From the NCBI GenBank assembly GCA_973895155.1, contig OZ316891.1, positions 15,748,001 to 15,812,000 on the forward strand: DNA of 64,000 nt, in the 5' to 3' direction. The position numbers were made by a program, and so were the translations under genes. The stretch is from Marsupella aquatica. Its lineage: Eukaryota; Marchantiophyta. The notes beneath the pieces are model-generated. The model made no database searches. It saw only the letters and a program-made list of their open reading frames with translations, and was not told the origin of the DNA. Each line of letters opens with the position of its first letter. The first letter of the stretch is position 1. This document shows, one piece after another, positions 54,559-64,000 of the stretch.

Positions 54559-56584
54559 TAAGGAGATCCAAGCTTTCGAGGAGTGTCATCAGTACAGGCC
54601 TGACTTGCCCTGCAGCTGTTGTCTGCTTGTCTGGTTCCTGTTTCACAACAGGGATTTGGGAAATAACGATTCCAGGTGGCTCTCGGTGTCTACTCGGCCG
54701 TCCGAAGAGCCCATTAGCGGCAATTGCGATCCCTGGAGAAGAAGTCACTGAGTAACAGCCCCGGCAATGATGACAGTCATTAAGTGAAGAACGCGTACCC
54801 TTAAATGGAACACCATGCCCGGGATGATTACTTGATATAAATGCGAATTGCATATTCACAGAGCATTCGCTTACCGAAGAGGTCCACCATACCAAACAAT
54901 TATCTTTGACCTTGAGCACGACTGCAACCAGGTACCTGATGGATGCTGAACGTTCGATTCCAAATCATCATCGGCCTTGGGGATTGATAGACAACCGGGA
55001 TCCGTGTTTTAAATATTTGCAATCGCTACAGTGGTTTCAATATAACACAGGGCATAGAAAAAGGGCACAAGAACGTTAAAGGATACCTTTTGCTGACTTT
55101 GGTCTTACCATTCGCTATTTTAATAGCCATCAACGGTTCACTCGAATCCGTTGCAACCCTCTCTGTTCAACACTACGAGTGGCAGCAAGACGGATTGCTT
55201 AGATTGATGATCTTCATGAATGTTGCTGGTCCACACACACCTAATATACGTTTTCTAATCAACAGCATAGATATCGATTTATTGCACGCGTCTGGAAAGG
55301 TATGCTTTCTATCTCTGGAACTAATCATCGAGTTCTACGGTCTGCAAAAAACCTTAGCAGGCTTATGCCGTACGCACAGTCCGACGCGGCTTCAACCGAT
55401 TCCCTGCTCGTTGATACCGACAACTAAGGCTCCACTTTCATGGTAAATGTTCTTAAATGAAATCCCTTTCAGACAATGCGTGTTCAGGTCCCACGATACG
55501 AAGAAGCTGATGTACTACAAATAGGAAAGCTCCAGTAGATTATGAGCCATCGCTGGACTCAATTATCGCTAGAAAAGTGAGCGCGTTGTAGAGAAGACTT
55601 CCCGGGTAAGAATGAGAATCCGACTGCTGTTCGGCATCTCCTGCATGTGAACTCGCGACTAAACCAATACAATCTAACTAACGCAGCACAATACTTCAAC
55701 CATATGACTGTCAATTCCGAAACATATCCTCCGCGGCGACATCATAATTTGTTTCAAAATTCTCGCGTGCTGCAGGAACGTGGAGCTTTCACTCAACAGT
55801 CAACCATATTCTCGATAGTCAAAAATATTTGTCAATAGACAAACAATGGCAACCTGGTATAGTGAACGACTCTGCTCTCTCGGTAGATCTTCCACCTACA
55901 ATCCTCCTTACCTGCAGAGTACATTCGGGCAGCGATAGATAGCTATGGATTTCAACCCGAAATCCGCGCAGGGATCGATAGCAATGGATTTCAACCTGGA
56001 GTAAGTCCAGACGATAATGATAGCTTCCATGTGGGACATATGTGCACGGCCACTACATGTTAGACTGATGAACTCGGGATCCTAAACTCACAAAACCATG
56101 TACAGAACTTCTGCTTCGGCCCATAGTTAAACCCTTGTCCAGACTCACTCAACTTGACACGAAAGTGCAGATCAAAGTGAAGCGGACAGAAGAGAAGGCG
56201 AAATGAATTAACTCTTACGTTTGCATCCTGCAATCCAGGGGAAAAACAATGGATCCAAGCTTCAAGCTCCTAATTGTCCATAATTGTAAACGTTGTGCAC
56301 ACGCACATTTTAGACTCCCATCTGTGGAGAAGCGCTTGCAGGGATTTCGCCAGATCACTAATCAGCCGAGAGAGTCCACGAACGAGTGATACTCCCGAAA
56401 TTGAGAATCTAGCACATCCAGAGTCGATCTCGTGATGCTCAATAGTTTTAACAAGTTCGAATTTTCATCTAAAACTTAATTGGTTGTGCTCAAAAGACGA
56501 CAATCCAGGCTATGAACAAATGACCCATTCCAGTATTGAGTAGCGAAATAACCTATAGAAGCCTAAGAGGTTCTGAAACAGCTG
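54559..56584. other. Intergenic DNA and 3' region of the GRAS gene
   Basis: No gene recognised. The first few hundred bases left of 56585 should be the 3'UTR of the minus-strand GRAS gene. Confidence 0.5.
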
Positions 56585-57841
56585 TCAATCGTGTTGAACT
56601 TGCCGTTGCCATGAAGAAACTGTGAACAGTGCTCGATCCTGCCATCCAAGTGACAGGCAGTCGTCGGTCTCGAAAAGCCGGTATCCTTCCGAGGGATAGT
56701 GTAACCTAAGTAACAGATTTGCTTGTGCAAGAGCAAATGTGCTCGGAGGGAGAGCTCGAAAACCTGCTTTATCCATAACCTCCCTCCACCGATCAAATTT
56801 TTGGTGCCTTTGAATCCACTCGGATCCATCGCAAGATATAATATTGGCAATCTCCCGTCCGAACCAGACCTCCTCAACTGTGACTCGATCGAAGCTTTTT
56901 GGGGGAAGGGTAGCCTCCAGGGAATCGAAAAGAGCCGTATAGTGTGGGAACGCCTCGGTAAACCTGTCTAGAAACAATTGCTGGTTGTGATTTGCCTCCC
57001 TTTCGGCAAGGGTAAATACTTTCGGTGCGAGGGAGTGAATCGTTTCCAAAAATGTCTCCAGCGTACCTAATCCCTTTTCCAGCAAACGGTGCAGCTGCAG
57101 TACACAATTAACTGCAAAAGCTTCGCCCTCCCGCTTGTTGAACATTTCCACTGTGACTTCTTCTATACTACCTACTACAAGAGGGACGTACTCAAATGGC
57201 AGATCAAGAGTACGAGCAAAATCTGCAAGGCGGTGACCCGTCTGGTGCAAGACATCCTCAGCTGGACCGACTCCAGTCAGTCGAAGACGAGGTGGTCCAC
57301 CTTTTCTTTGTGCAAGAGCTTGCATGAGAGGAGGCCATTGTACCCCCTGCATTATCTCAAAGTCCACAAGGTGAATCACTTCCTCACCTTCCATCACCTC
57401 TACAATAGCTTGATTAGCTGTTAAATGAGCGAACCGGAGAAATGGAGTTACCCGATTAAGAGCCAAATGCGCAGCATGTAACTCTGCTTGCGATGGAGCC
57501 TCAGGGATCCGGAAAATGTGAAGGAGACTCGGTGATTGATCTGTGATCTCTTCAGATCCTCCCGCCGAGACTTTACTCTTCAAAAACCTGTTCGCTAGAG
57601 CTTTAGTAAAGTAGGACCCAACTCTTTCTCCTGAGTCACCATGTTCTGACACCCGCCCCGCCAAGGAGTTGAGAATTTGCAAGGACTGCACCGTATCATG
57701 CGCCGATATTGCCTGTGCACATCGAAGAAGCAGGTCGCTCAAGCTTCTTCCATCTAGTACTTCCCAGGAATCGTCGTCGTTCACCGAAGAAATTGCGGGC
57801 TCCAATGTTTCTGAGGGATTTGCATCGACTGAACTAAGCAT
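56585..57841 (-). CDS. LAS: GRAS transcription regulator, LATERAL SUPPRESSOR (LAS/SCL18) type
   Basis: Single exon of 418 codons from the ATG at 57841. The frame is open for 51 more codons upstream but with no ATG, so this start is preferred; an out-of-frame ATG lies 5 bp upstream. The GRAS domain fills residues about 34-418. LHR1: LSDLLLRCAQAIS. VHIID block near 155: IHLVDFEIMQGVQWPPLMQA. LHR2 and PFYRE: DRFTEAFPHYTALFDSLEAT. RVER: RVTVEEVWFGREI. SAW: FALAQANLLLRLHYPSEGYR to LGWQDRALFTVSSW. The blocks FLRFAHLTANQAI, QGVQWPPLMQALAQR, AEREANH and LLLRLHYPSEGY are those of the LAS/MOC1 clade. These nuclear proteins promote axillary or lateral meristem initiation in flowering plants. The short N-terminus lacks DELLA motifs. 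Clade placement is by motif only. Confidence 0.92.
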   Translation of the reverse strand: MLSSVDANPSETLEPAISSVNDDDSWEVLDGRSLSDLLLRCAQAISAHDTVQSLQILNSLAGRVSEHGDSGERVGSYFTKALANRFLKSKVSAGGSEEITDQSPSLLHIFRIPEAPSQAELHAAHLALNRVTPFLRFAHLTANQAIVEVMEGEEVIHLVDFEIMQGVQWPPLMQALAQRKGGPPRLRLTGVGPAEDVLHQTGHRLADFARTLDLPFEYVPLVVGSIEEVTVEMFNKREGEAFAVNCVLQLHRLLEKGLGTLETFLETIHSLAPKVFTLAEREANHNQQLFLDRFTEAFPHYTALFDSLEATLPPKSFDRVTVEEVWFGREIANIISCDGSEWIQRHQKFDRWREVMDKAGFRALPPSTFALAQANLLLRLHYPSEGYRLFETDDCLSLGWQDRALFTVSSWQRQVQHD

Positions 57842-58250
57842 TTCATGGAGGACGAATGGAGAGCACACATAAATCCCGGTGAAATTTTTTTCTTTGCATT
57901 TGTTCCGGGCTTTGCAGAGCGCAAATCCCTGCACCTTCTGACATAATGTCCTCCCCCTCACATCCGCGACTCTCAGCCCCGCGTCCCTCGACAAATCCCG
58001 ACCAAATTAAAAAATTCACCAGAATTCTGTGGCGCTCTCGGGCTCGGGGGATTGTCCCGCAAAGCCCTTGCCGAAGAACTTTATTGTACTCGAACGGTGC
58101 GACGGATGATATGATGATGGGAGAGTAGTGGGGCGCATAGTATATCACTGCACTCCACGAAGAGGATACATCTCGTTGGTTTCCGCGTGACAATGTGTCC
58201 GGCTAGGTTACCCAATGAACTGCCGCCCAAACTACTTTACAGGCCCGAGA
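57842..58250 (-). promoter_or_regulatory. 5' region of the LAS-type gene
   Basis: Upstream DNA of the GRAS gene. A minus-strand frame runs through part of it (to 57994) without ATG, so it is probably 5'UTR. No TATA box was assigned with confidence. Confidence 0.4.
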
Positions 58251-59600
58251 CATCTCATTTCGGGGGTCTTGGGAGGGAGTTGGAAACTTTATCCCCAATT
58301 TACACAAGATGAAGAAACCTGGTTTTGAAAGTAACTTCCAACCTCCACATACATGAAGTGCATCTCCTTAAAGAGTGAATCTCAACTGACCACCACCCAT
58401 TTGCAAGCTATATCCTTGGTGAACACTCAAGTGGAACTAAGGGAGAGCCTTACAGAGAAGGGTCTTGTGCATATACACTTATGTCCTATACCACAGTGAC
58501 AACAACAGAGGAATTACTGAAAGTATATTGAGAAATCCAGTATGGCATGTTGATCTTAGACATGGCATTTGACATTTCCCTTTTGCCCTAGGGTTTTGCA
58601 GGGGACATTTCACTTCACCCGGTAATTTCCCTTGTCAAGTGGCAATTTCCTCTGGTCGCCCTTTATTTGTCCCTGGACATGAACAGAAAAAACTATTGTC
58701 TACAGGTAGCTTGCAAGCAAACATGAAAGAAATTCATTTCACAACACCATTTTTTTCCTCATAGGAGGGAAAAAGCCTGAATATACACCACTTTACTATC
58801 AAACATAGACCCTAGCTAGCCAAATTGTGGTTGGAAATGTCACTTTTGTGTCATTTTTTTGTACAATCCAATTTGGAGACTACTCTTTTGGCTAGCCATA
58901 TGGAGTTAGAAATGCACTAGAAATACAAAAGTCAGCAAATATCTGGAGAAATGAAGGTAGTGATGAGCTCACTAGAGTGAAGGTATTTAAAAAGACAGCA
59001 TGTTTGGGGTGCAGTCATCTAATAAATATCTTGGGGACTTATCTCACAACCACACCTCAAGGCCAAGAGAACAACTAAAGCCTAGGATACCAAGGTCAAG
59101 TCATATCCTAGCAAAGATGCATTCCTCTAGTCAGCCCATGCAATGGTATAAGACACATTTGAATAGATACATAGACTGTTGAGATATGAGCCAGTAAAGG
59201 TTGAAACCAAATGAGAGGTTCAAATCAGCTTAAACTGAGTTGGGTTGAGCTTGGGTTTGAGGTGTGGCTCCCTTTCTCTTGCCATACCTTTTGACTTGGA
59301 CTTGTCTATAGAAATCTGAACTGGGTTCTCATCTGACATTCTACCAATGGCCTGAGGAAAGGAAATGGTCTCAGAAACACACAGGGTGTATTACTGCTTC
59401 AATAGGAAATAGCCAGGTTGCATGAATCAACCTAAGTCTAAACAAACAAATTCTGTCACTAGTCAGACTACACACCTTCAATTTCACATTCAAAACACCC
59501 TCCCATTTTCACTCTCTACTTTGCACTCCCTCAAACCTTACTTCCCTTTTCAACTTAACATACAGCATGCACATAACCAAAGACACCCCTTCTTATGCAC
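58251..59600. other. AT-rich intergenic DNA
   Basis: Nothing recognised: short frames only, no domains, no repeats matching the rest of the window. Confidence 0.45.
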
Positions 59601-60360
59601 CCTACGCCAAGCTACTCTGAATGTTGCAATAGTGTTGGCACATTTTACCCAATGATGGGTGGCAGAATGTATCTACAGAGAATGGCATGTACTGATTGAC
59701 TCCCAGCCTTAGGACTTCTAGGCCATTTGCATCCCGGGCTTGCAGATCCCACTCTTAGTGTGTACCTGATACGCACTAATCAAGTTAGGGTGTCTTCTTT
59801 GCTAAGCACTCCAATTTATCCAACCGGACTGACATACATGACTCAACACAACCAACTGATAGATTGCACCTGGTGCAACTTTGATTGGCCCCTTTGTAGT
59901 TAAGCACAAAACATTTAATTTCCTGTAGTTACAGCAAGGCCCGACCTTGCCCCTACCTACCCAGCAAGCTCAATAGTGGAATACTCCTTGGTGCTCTTTG
60001 TTCTACTGAAGCTGGGACTCCTTGTGCATTGCGCAACCCTATGGTAAACTAAGCCTAAAGTCCCCTCCCTGCCTCTACTGAGGGGTGCACTAAGTACTAA
60101 ACTAAATGTCAACGCTGGCCAACAGTCTATTGGCATCTTGTTGCAACCTAATTCTAAGCCTAGCCTATCCTAAGCTACTGAACTACCCCAAGTGTGAGAG
60201 CCCTAAGCAGCTTGACATGTCTTATCCTAAGATTGCTAACTAAGTCCTCAAAACAAATTAAGAGCAGAAGATAGATATGGACTATTGCTAAACCATCTAC
60301 CACCCGGGCTTATATGTGGTCACCGATCCTCCCACCCTCCTTCTAAGTTGTGTGCCATCA
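59601..60360. repeat. X-family-like 3' non-coding relic
   Basis: Contains CCTCTACTGAGGGGTGCACT (60072-60091) and neighbouring blocks similar to the X(i) 3' non-coding region near 14760-14840 (GCCTCTACCGAGGGGTGCAC). No ends or coding sequence are visible. Limits are approximate. Confidence 0.45.
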
Positions 60361-61840
60361 ATAGTCAATGCTATCTTGAGGATAAGTAAGATGGTGGGAA
60401 AGGTCTCAAGAACACGCAGAATATCTCGGGGAATATCTTGTTGCTTGAACTTAGAAATAGAACCAAGTTGTGAGTGAACAAATCCAAGTGAATGTCAATA
60501 TATAATCCATGCTTAACAAAAGGCCTTGATAATAGACAAGAACCATCTCTACACACAAATACTTGTAATTACCAAAATTGTTATTTGACCTTCAATTCAA
60601 TAGTACCCACAATTATCACATGCAAGGGTGAATCACGCTCTAGCAAAACGGGTTATAGAAGACTTGACAACTCATTTGAGTCTCTATCACTTCCCTTGAC
60701 TGATCAACGATTCACCAAGAACTAAAAGTTAGCAATTCAACCTCAGATACTCACTTGAAACTCTCCTCATCACAGAGTTCTCCCTCTATTTTCAACCATA
60801 GAGCCCTTCCATAGGTCAATCAAACAATAACTCAGAATCCTAATTGAATATAACATACATTACATTAAATCACATTAATTATTCTTCTCAAAAACACCCT
60901 TCCAAATCTTAGAATTGAGACCTTCAGGCTAGACATCTTTGTCTAGCCCTTGCTCCCAAAATGTTATAATTAGTACTCCCGGGTCTTGTTACGTAGCTAT
61001 AGCCCTGGGCTACCCTCTCATCAACTTTTCAGCACAAAGCCTCCCTTCATATTAAGCTTTTGACCTTCCTCCTTGGTATTTGACTTTCCAACTTTTCATC
61101 TCTAAATTGACATTCTTGAGTCTAGTCTTGAAGCCCTCATCAATACCATACTCCCTATCTATCAGCCCAAGAAAAATTTTCTAAGTATGCTTCTCAATTT
61201 CTCACATCAAGAAAACTGTCACAAAAAAATGGCACAAAAAAATGGCACAAAAAAATGTCTGAATTTCAATCTCTCAACATAAACTCAACGTCCCTCCATT
61301 TCTTACAAGAAAGTGACTCATCCACAACACTCTCCCTTGATACTGTCAAAGTTCAGGCCTCTAGAAGAAAGGAGCTATCAATGGCTCTTCCCTACACTCT
61401 CATCATCGTCTATTCTCCCTGTCCTAACTCCACATCGAACTCCGTAGCTCTCCACCAAGAAAGTTTCAACAGAATTTAGATAGCAACTGAACAATCCTCA
61501 CTCACACTTTTTCTCTCACTCCACTTCTCTTTTATTCTTGTCCTTGCACCTCTATCTCAAAGCTCACCTCCTTGAAGTCCAACACTTGGCTGCACCTGAT
61601 TGGCAACCAAACCAATGAATGCCACATTGCCCTCCCTAGATACCGCATCGCTCCTTGTGATGCCACCTTTTTTTAGGGGGTATGATGACCATGACAGGAA
61701 ACAGCAAAAAGAAAACTGACAGGAAATAGTAAACAGGAAACAAAAATGGTGTGTCTGACTGCGAAAGGCACTAATATTGTCAAAATTACATCTAAAACAA
61801 CATATTCCTGGAATCATTTACACAATTTCATACCTTTCTG
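60361..61840. other. Intergenic DNA, no gene seen
   Basis: AT-rich. It contains a 13-bp tandem repeat (61220-61256) and, at 61.69-61.74 kb, GGAAACAGCAAAAAG/GGAAATAGTAAACAGG motifs related to those at 1.69-1.98 kb. No coding evidence. Confidence 0.45.
61220..61256. repeat. 13-bp tandem repeat, about 3 copies
   Basis: CACAAAAAAATGG repeated at 61220, 61233 and, partial, 61246. Confidence 0.9.
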
Positions 61841-61848
61841 GGACCCTT

Positions 61849-61861
61849 ACCATTACCATTA
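61849..61861 (+). repeat. Isolated ACCATTACCATTA array flanked by CCCTT
   Basis: The LINE-C tail hexamer in plus orientation, with CCCTT directly on both sides (61844-61848 and 61862-61866) and no LINE-C body. Confidence 0.7.
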
Positions 61862-62149
61862 CCCTTCCATTATTTATATATGCGAGACCAAATTTGGGTC
61901 TAGCTTCAAAAAATTTGGTCAAGGCTCAAAAATCATAAACGACAACCTCAACATACTCACTAATTAAGATCAACGCACCCTAAACCCTAAATCCCTTAAA
62001 AAGCACTGCCTAGCTTAGGGGAGACCTTGAAGAAAAGATAAGGAGGGTCACACTAATAGCACTGCTATCTCTTTGCCATCTTTCAATTGCACACCCATCC
62101 TCAATTACACCCATCCTCAATTACAACCCATCCCTCTATTGACTTTAAG

Positions 62150-62690
62150 TGCGCTCTGGGAACTTAGCTGTTGGCATTAAAGATGGCATCATTAAATTCA
62201 TCCTCAAGAAACCAGATTAGCGGTTCTTGAAGGATTGGAGGCCCCTGACTATGTTGAACACTATTTACAAGCTCATTGCTAAATTATTGGCCAATAGGTT
62301 GATGGTCATCCTCCCCAAGCTGATTAACTCCTGTCAGAAACATTTTTGAAATATCTCACTTGCTTGGCTAACCTATGACTAGGTGAAACACTCCAAAGGG
62401 AATCCTTGTTTCTCAAGCTGGACTTCAAAAAGGCTTTTGATAAAGTGAATCATGAATGCATTTGCTAGGGATTGTCAGCCAGTTCATTAAGCTAGTACAG
62501 GCCTTGCTAGCAGAATTGTTGTCGCGGGTTCAGGTCAATGGTCTCATGTCAAAATCCATTGGTTTGAAACAAGGTGTAAGACAAGGTTGCCTGCTTTCTT
62601 CCCTGCTATTTGTTATCTTGACTCAGCCTCTTATGGATCTCATGGATGCAAAACTAGTGGTTGGGAGTGTGACACGGGCAATGGTCACTT
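62150..62690 (+). pseudogene. LINE-D: plant L1-type reverse transcriptase fragment
   Basis: Plus-strand RT remnant. Motif 1 region: LAVGIKDGIIKFILKKPD, then RFLKDWRPLTMLNTIYKLIA. Motif A: LKLDFKKAFDKVNHE. Motif B: GLKQGVRQGCLLSSLLFVIL, then TQPLMDLMDA. Stops and frameshifts interrupt it, and the catalytic ADD region is missing. It is related to LINE-A (RPLTMLNTTYKIIAKLLAKR), not to LINE-C. No tail or target duplication is visible. Confidence 0.8.
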
Positions 62691-62732
62691 AACATGACGC
62701 AAGTATCAGATTAGGACGTATCCGTATAGATA

Positions 62733-62803
62733 GGACCGTACGAGTCACAATTTTTGCAATTGACTAGACTAGTCACAATTTTTGCAATTACGACTAGACT
62801 AGG
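62733..62803. repeat. Tandem AGTCACAATTTTTGCAATT unit, 2 copies
   Basis: AGTCACAATTTTTGCAATT followed by GACTAGACTA occurs twice in a row, just left of the CACTA-3 terminus. Confidence 0.75.
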
Positions 62804-62969
62804 AATATGTTAGTCAACTTAATGAGTACTGATTACAATGCGCACTATTATGATTGTTTGTTGTACTATGGCGGCGACGGACACTAGTAGAAATACCCCC
62901 TATTTTTTACCAAACCACTATTGACTACTGTGACAAGGTTATGGAAGTTTAGGGTGTTATCACTACATA

Positions 62970-63392
62970 TGGGACTGAATTATGGGAACACAACACAACA
63001 AATCATCCTAAAGAAAGGTTCATGGGTGAAGCCAGATTGGCATGGGCCAAGAGCAACCATGAAACGGGATATGGATGGCTTTCTAATGGTCAATTTTAAC
63101 CAAAGACTGGCAGAATGGATGGAGCCTTTTGTGTTCCCAAGTCAAGTTGAGCAAGTGTTTTTTTAGATGTGGAGGAGTCTCGTGGTTGGCGTGTAGTCTG
63201 CCATAGCTCACCTAGAGTTCGAAGGATGGAGGGTACTAAAATAGAGTTCAGTTTGGATGCACATGGGGCCTTTGAATAGCCGGCAGTAGACGTTGTACAT
63301 CGGGGCCAGGGGACCAGGGAGTACATCCCCTTGACAGTGAGACAGACTTACGAGGGAGAGGTTGAAGCTGAGATGGACGAAGATGATGAGTA
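62970..63392 (+). pseudogene. CACTA-3 transposase tail (DUF4216), decayed
   Basis: The plus strand reads KKGSWVKPDWHGPRATMKRD, MDGFLMVNFNQRLAEWMEPF, VFPSQVEQVFF, then, after a one-base slip in a T run near 63160, LDVEESRGWRVVCH and IEFSLDAHGAFE, and on to EAEMDEDDE-stop. It aligns with 36.9-37.29 kb of CACTA-1. The T-run slip and a stop after AFE make it non-functional. Confidence 0.8.
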
Positions 63393-63503
63393 GATGGATC
63401 TGTTTTGTTGTGAGTAGGTGACTCTTTGAAGTGCAATGAGTAGCAAATATGAGCAATAAATGGATGACTTGTTTGTGCAACCGCAGCAACTTGGTGAATA
63501 GGA

Positions 63504-64000
63504 TGCCAGACGAAAATGGCATGTGTGAGTATGAGAAGCAGGCTGTCAAACACTGAGCATGGGTTCAGCAATGTGCCGCAGCCCTGTTGGGTGATGTGCA
63601 AGAGGCTATTTCGGATATGTAAGGGAACTGTGCATAGTATGAGCTGTATGCGTATGTCCTTGTGTGCGTCTGTTCATTGTGTAGCTTCTGTAATGGACTA
63701 CTACATTCATAACCCGTGTCGAATTTCATGTGGGTGTTGCAGTAACAAAAGTATCCCAACACTGTCGAAGCGGAGTCATTGTAGACGGAAGACCTTTTGT
63801 AATCCTGACGGACCTAGGCGACGCAGTGAGAGGTTGACTTCAAAGACCCCTATTTCAATGGCTGAATCTCCTAATAAGAATGAGGTAGAGGATTGCATGC
63901 CTAATGGTGGTGATACAGAATATGATCCTGACCAAGATCCGAATGCAAGTGCTAGCATGTCATCGGATGATGACATGCCAAATCCTACCCCTCCACCAAA
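63504..64000 (+). pseudogene. CACTA-3 TnpA-like gene, first two exons, partial
   Basis: Exon 1, about 63504-63617 (MPDENGMCEYEKQAV, a stop, then GDVQEAISD), ends at a GTAAGG donor. It corresponds to CACTA-1 37312-37433. Exon 2 starts after TGTTGCAG (63741) and encodes SKRSHCRRKTFCNPDGPRRR, SERLTSK and an acidic stretch (DTEYDPDQDPNASASMSSDD) running off the window. It matches the exons at 37.55 and 27.4 kb. Confidence 0.7.

Larger units (their letters stand above)
62882..64000 (+). mobile_element. CACTA-3: 5' end of a deleted En/Spm element, runs off the window
   Basis: Starts CACTAGTAGAAATACCCCC, a typical CACTA terminus. After only about 90 bp it enters the tail of DUF4216, so almost the whole transposase has been deleted. 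The first exons of a TnpA-like gene follow and run to the window end. The right terminus lies outside. Confidence 0.82.

Noticed and set aside
1-64000. tRNA or rRNA genes
   Set aside because: No sequence with a convincing T-loop plus acceptor-stem pairing or rRNA similarity was noticed. A dedicated tRNA scan would be decisive.

Overview
This is nuclear DNA from a land plant. The evidence is a spliced group-A MAP kinase kinase gene (MKK6-like, 8 exons), a LATERAL SUPPRESSOR-type GRAS gene, En/Spm (CACTA) transposons carrying the plant-specific DUF4218, DUF4216 and Transposase_24 domains, plant L1-type LINEs with zf-RVT and CCHC domains, and short interstitial runs of the plant telomere motif TTTAGGG. 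The exact lineage cannot be fixed from sequence alone. The divergence of both host proteins from the flowering-plant family patterns would fit a seed-free plant, but that is inference.

Layout. About 2.0-41.8 kb is a dense nest of transposable elements. (1) LINE-A, an old plant L1-type element on the minus strand (about 13.19 to 2.04 kb), is interrupted by LINE-B (2201-3500, plus strand, 14-bp target duplication) and by a rearranged LINE-C copy (5603-9006, 5-bp target duplication). (2) An unrecognised element family, here called X, encodes long coiled-coil proteins. X(i) spans about 31.15 to 13.2 kb on the minus strand. It is split by a CACTA element (15168-28207, TTT target duplication), and that element in turn holds a LINE-C copy with an intact ORF2 (15.5-19.0 kb) and a second X element (20463-25174, TATAT duplication). 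(3) A third LINE-C copy (31.8-35.5 kb) retains ORF1 and is preceded by four 181-bp tandem units that look like 5'UTR promoter monomers. (4) The 3' part of another CACTA element runs from 35.5 to 41.8 kb and ends in a clear terminal repeat.

The region from 41.8 to 58.2 kb is gene-bearing and poor in recognisable transposons. It holds the MKK gene (42488-47003, 345 residues when spliced), about 9.5 kb of mostly featureless intergenic DNA with a 300-bp direct duplication and a 29-bp hairpin, and the LAS-type GRAS gene (57841-56585). From 58.2 kb to the end, AT-rich intergenic DNA gives way to element remnants: an X-related 3' fragment near 60 kb, a LINE reverse-transcriptase fragment (62.15-62.69 kb), and the start of a third CACTA element (from 62882, running out of the window).

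The two host genes do not form a functional unit. MKK6-type kinases act in MAPK cascades (cytokinesis and stress signalling in Arabidopsis). LAS-type GRAS proteins control meristem or branch initiation. The transposons interact mainly by insertion into one another. Insertion order can be read from the nesting: LINE-A before LINE-B and LINE-C; X(i) before CACTA-2, and CACTA-2 before LINE-C copy 1 and X(ii).
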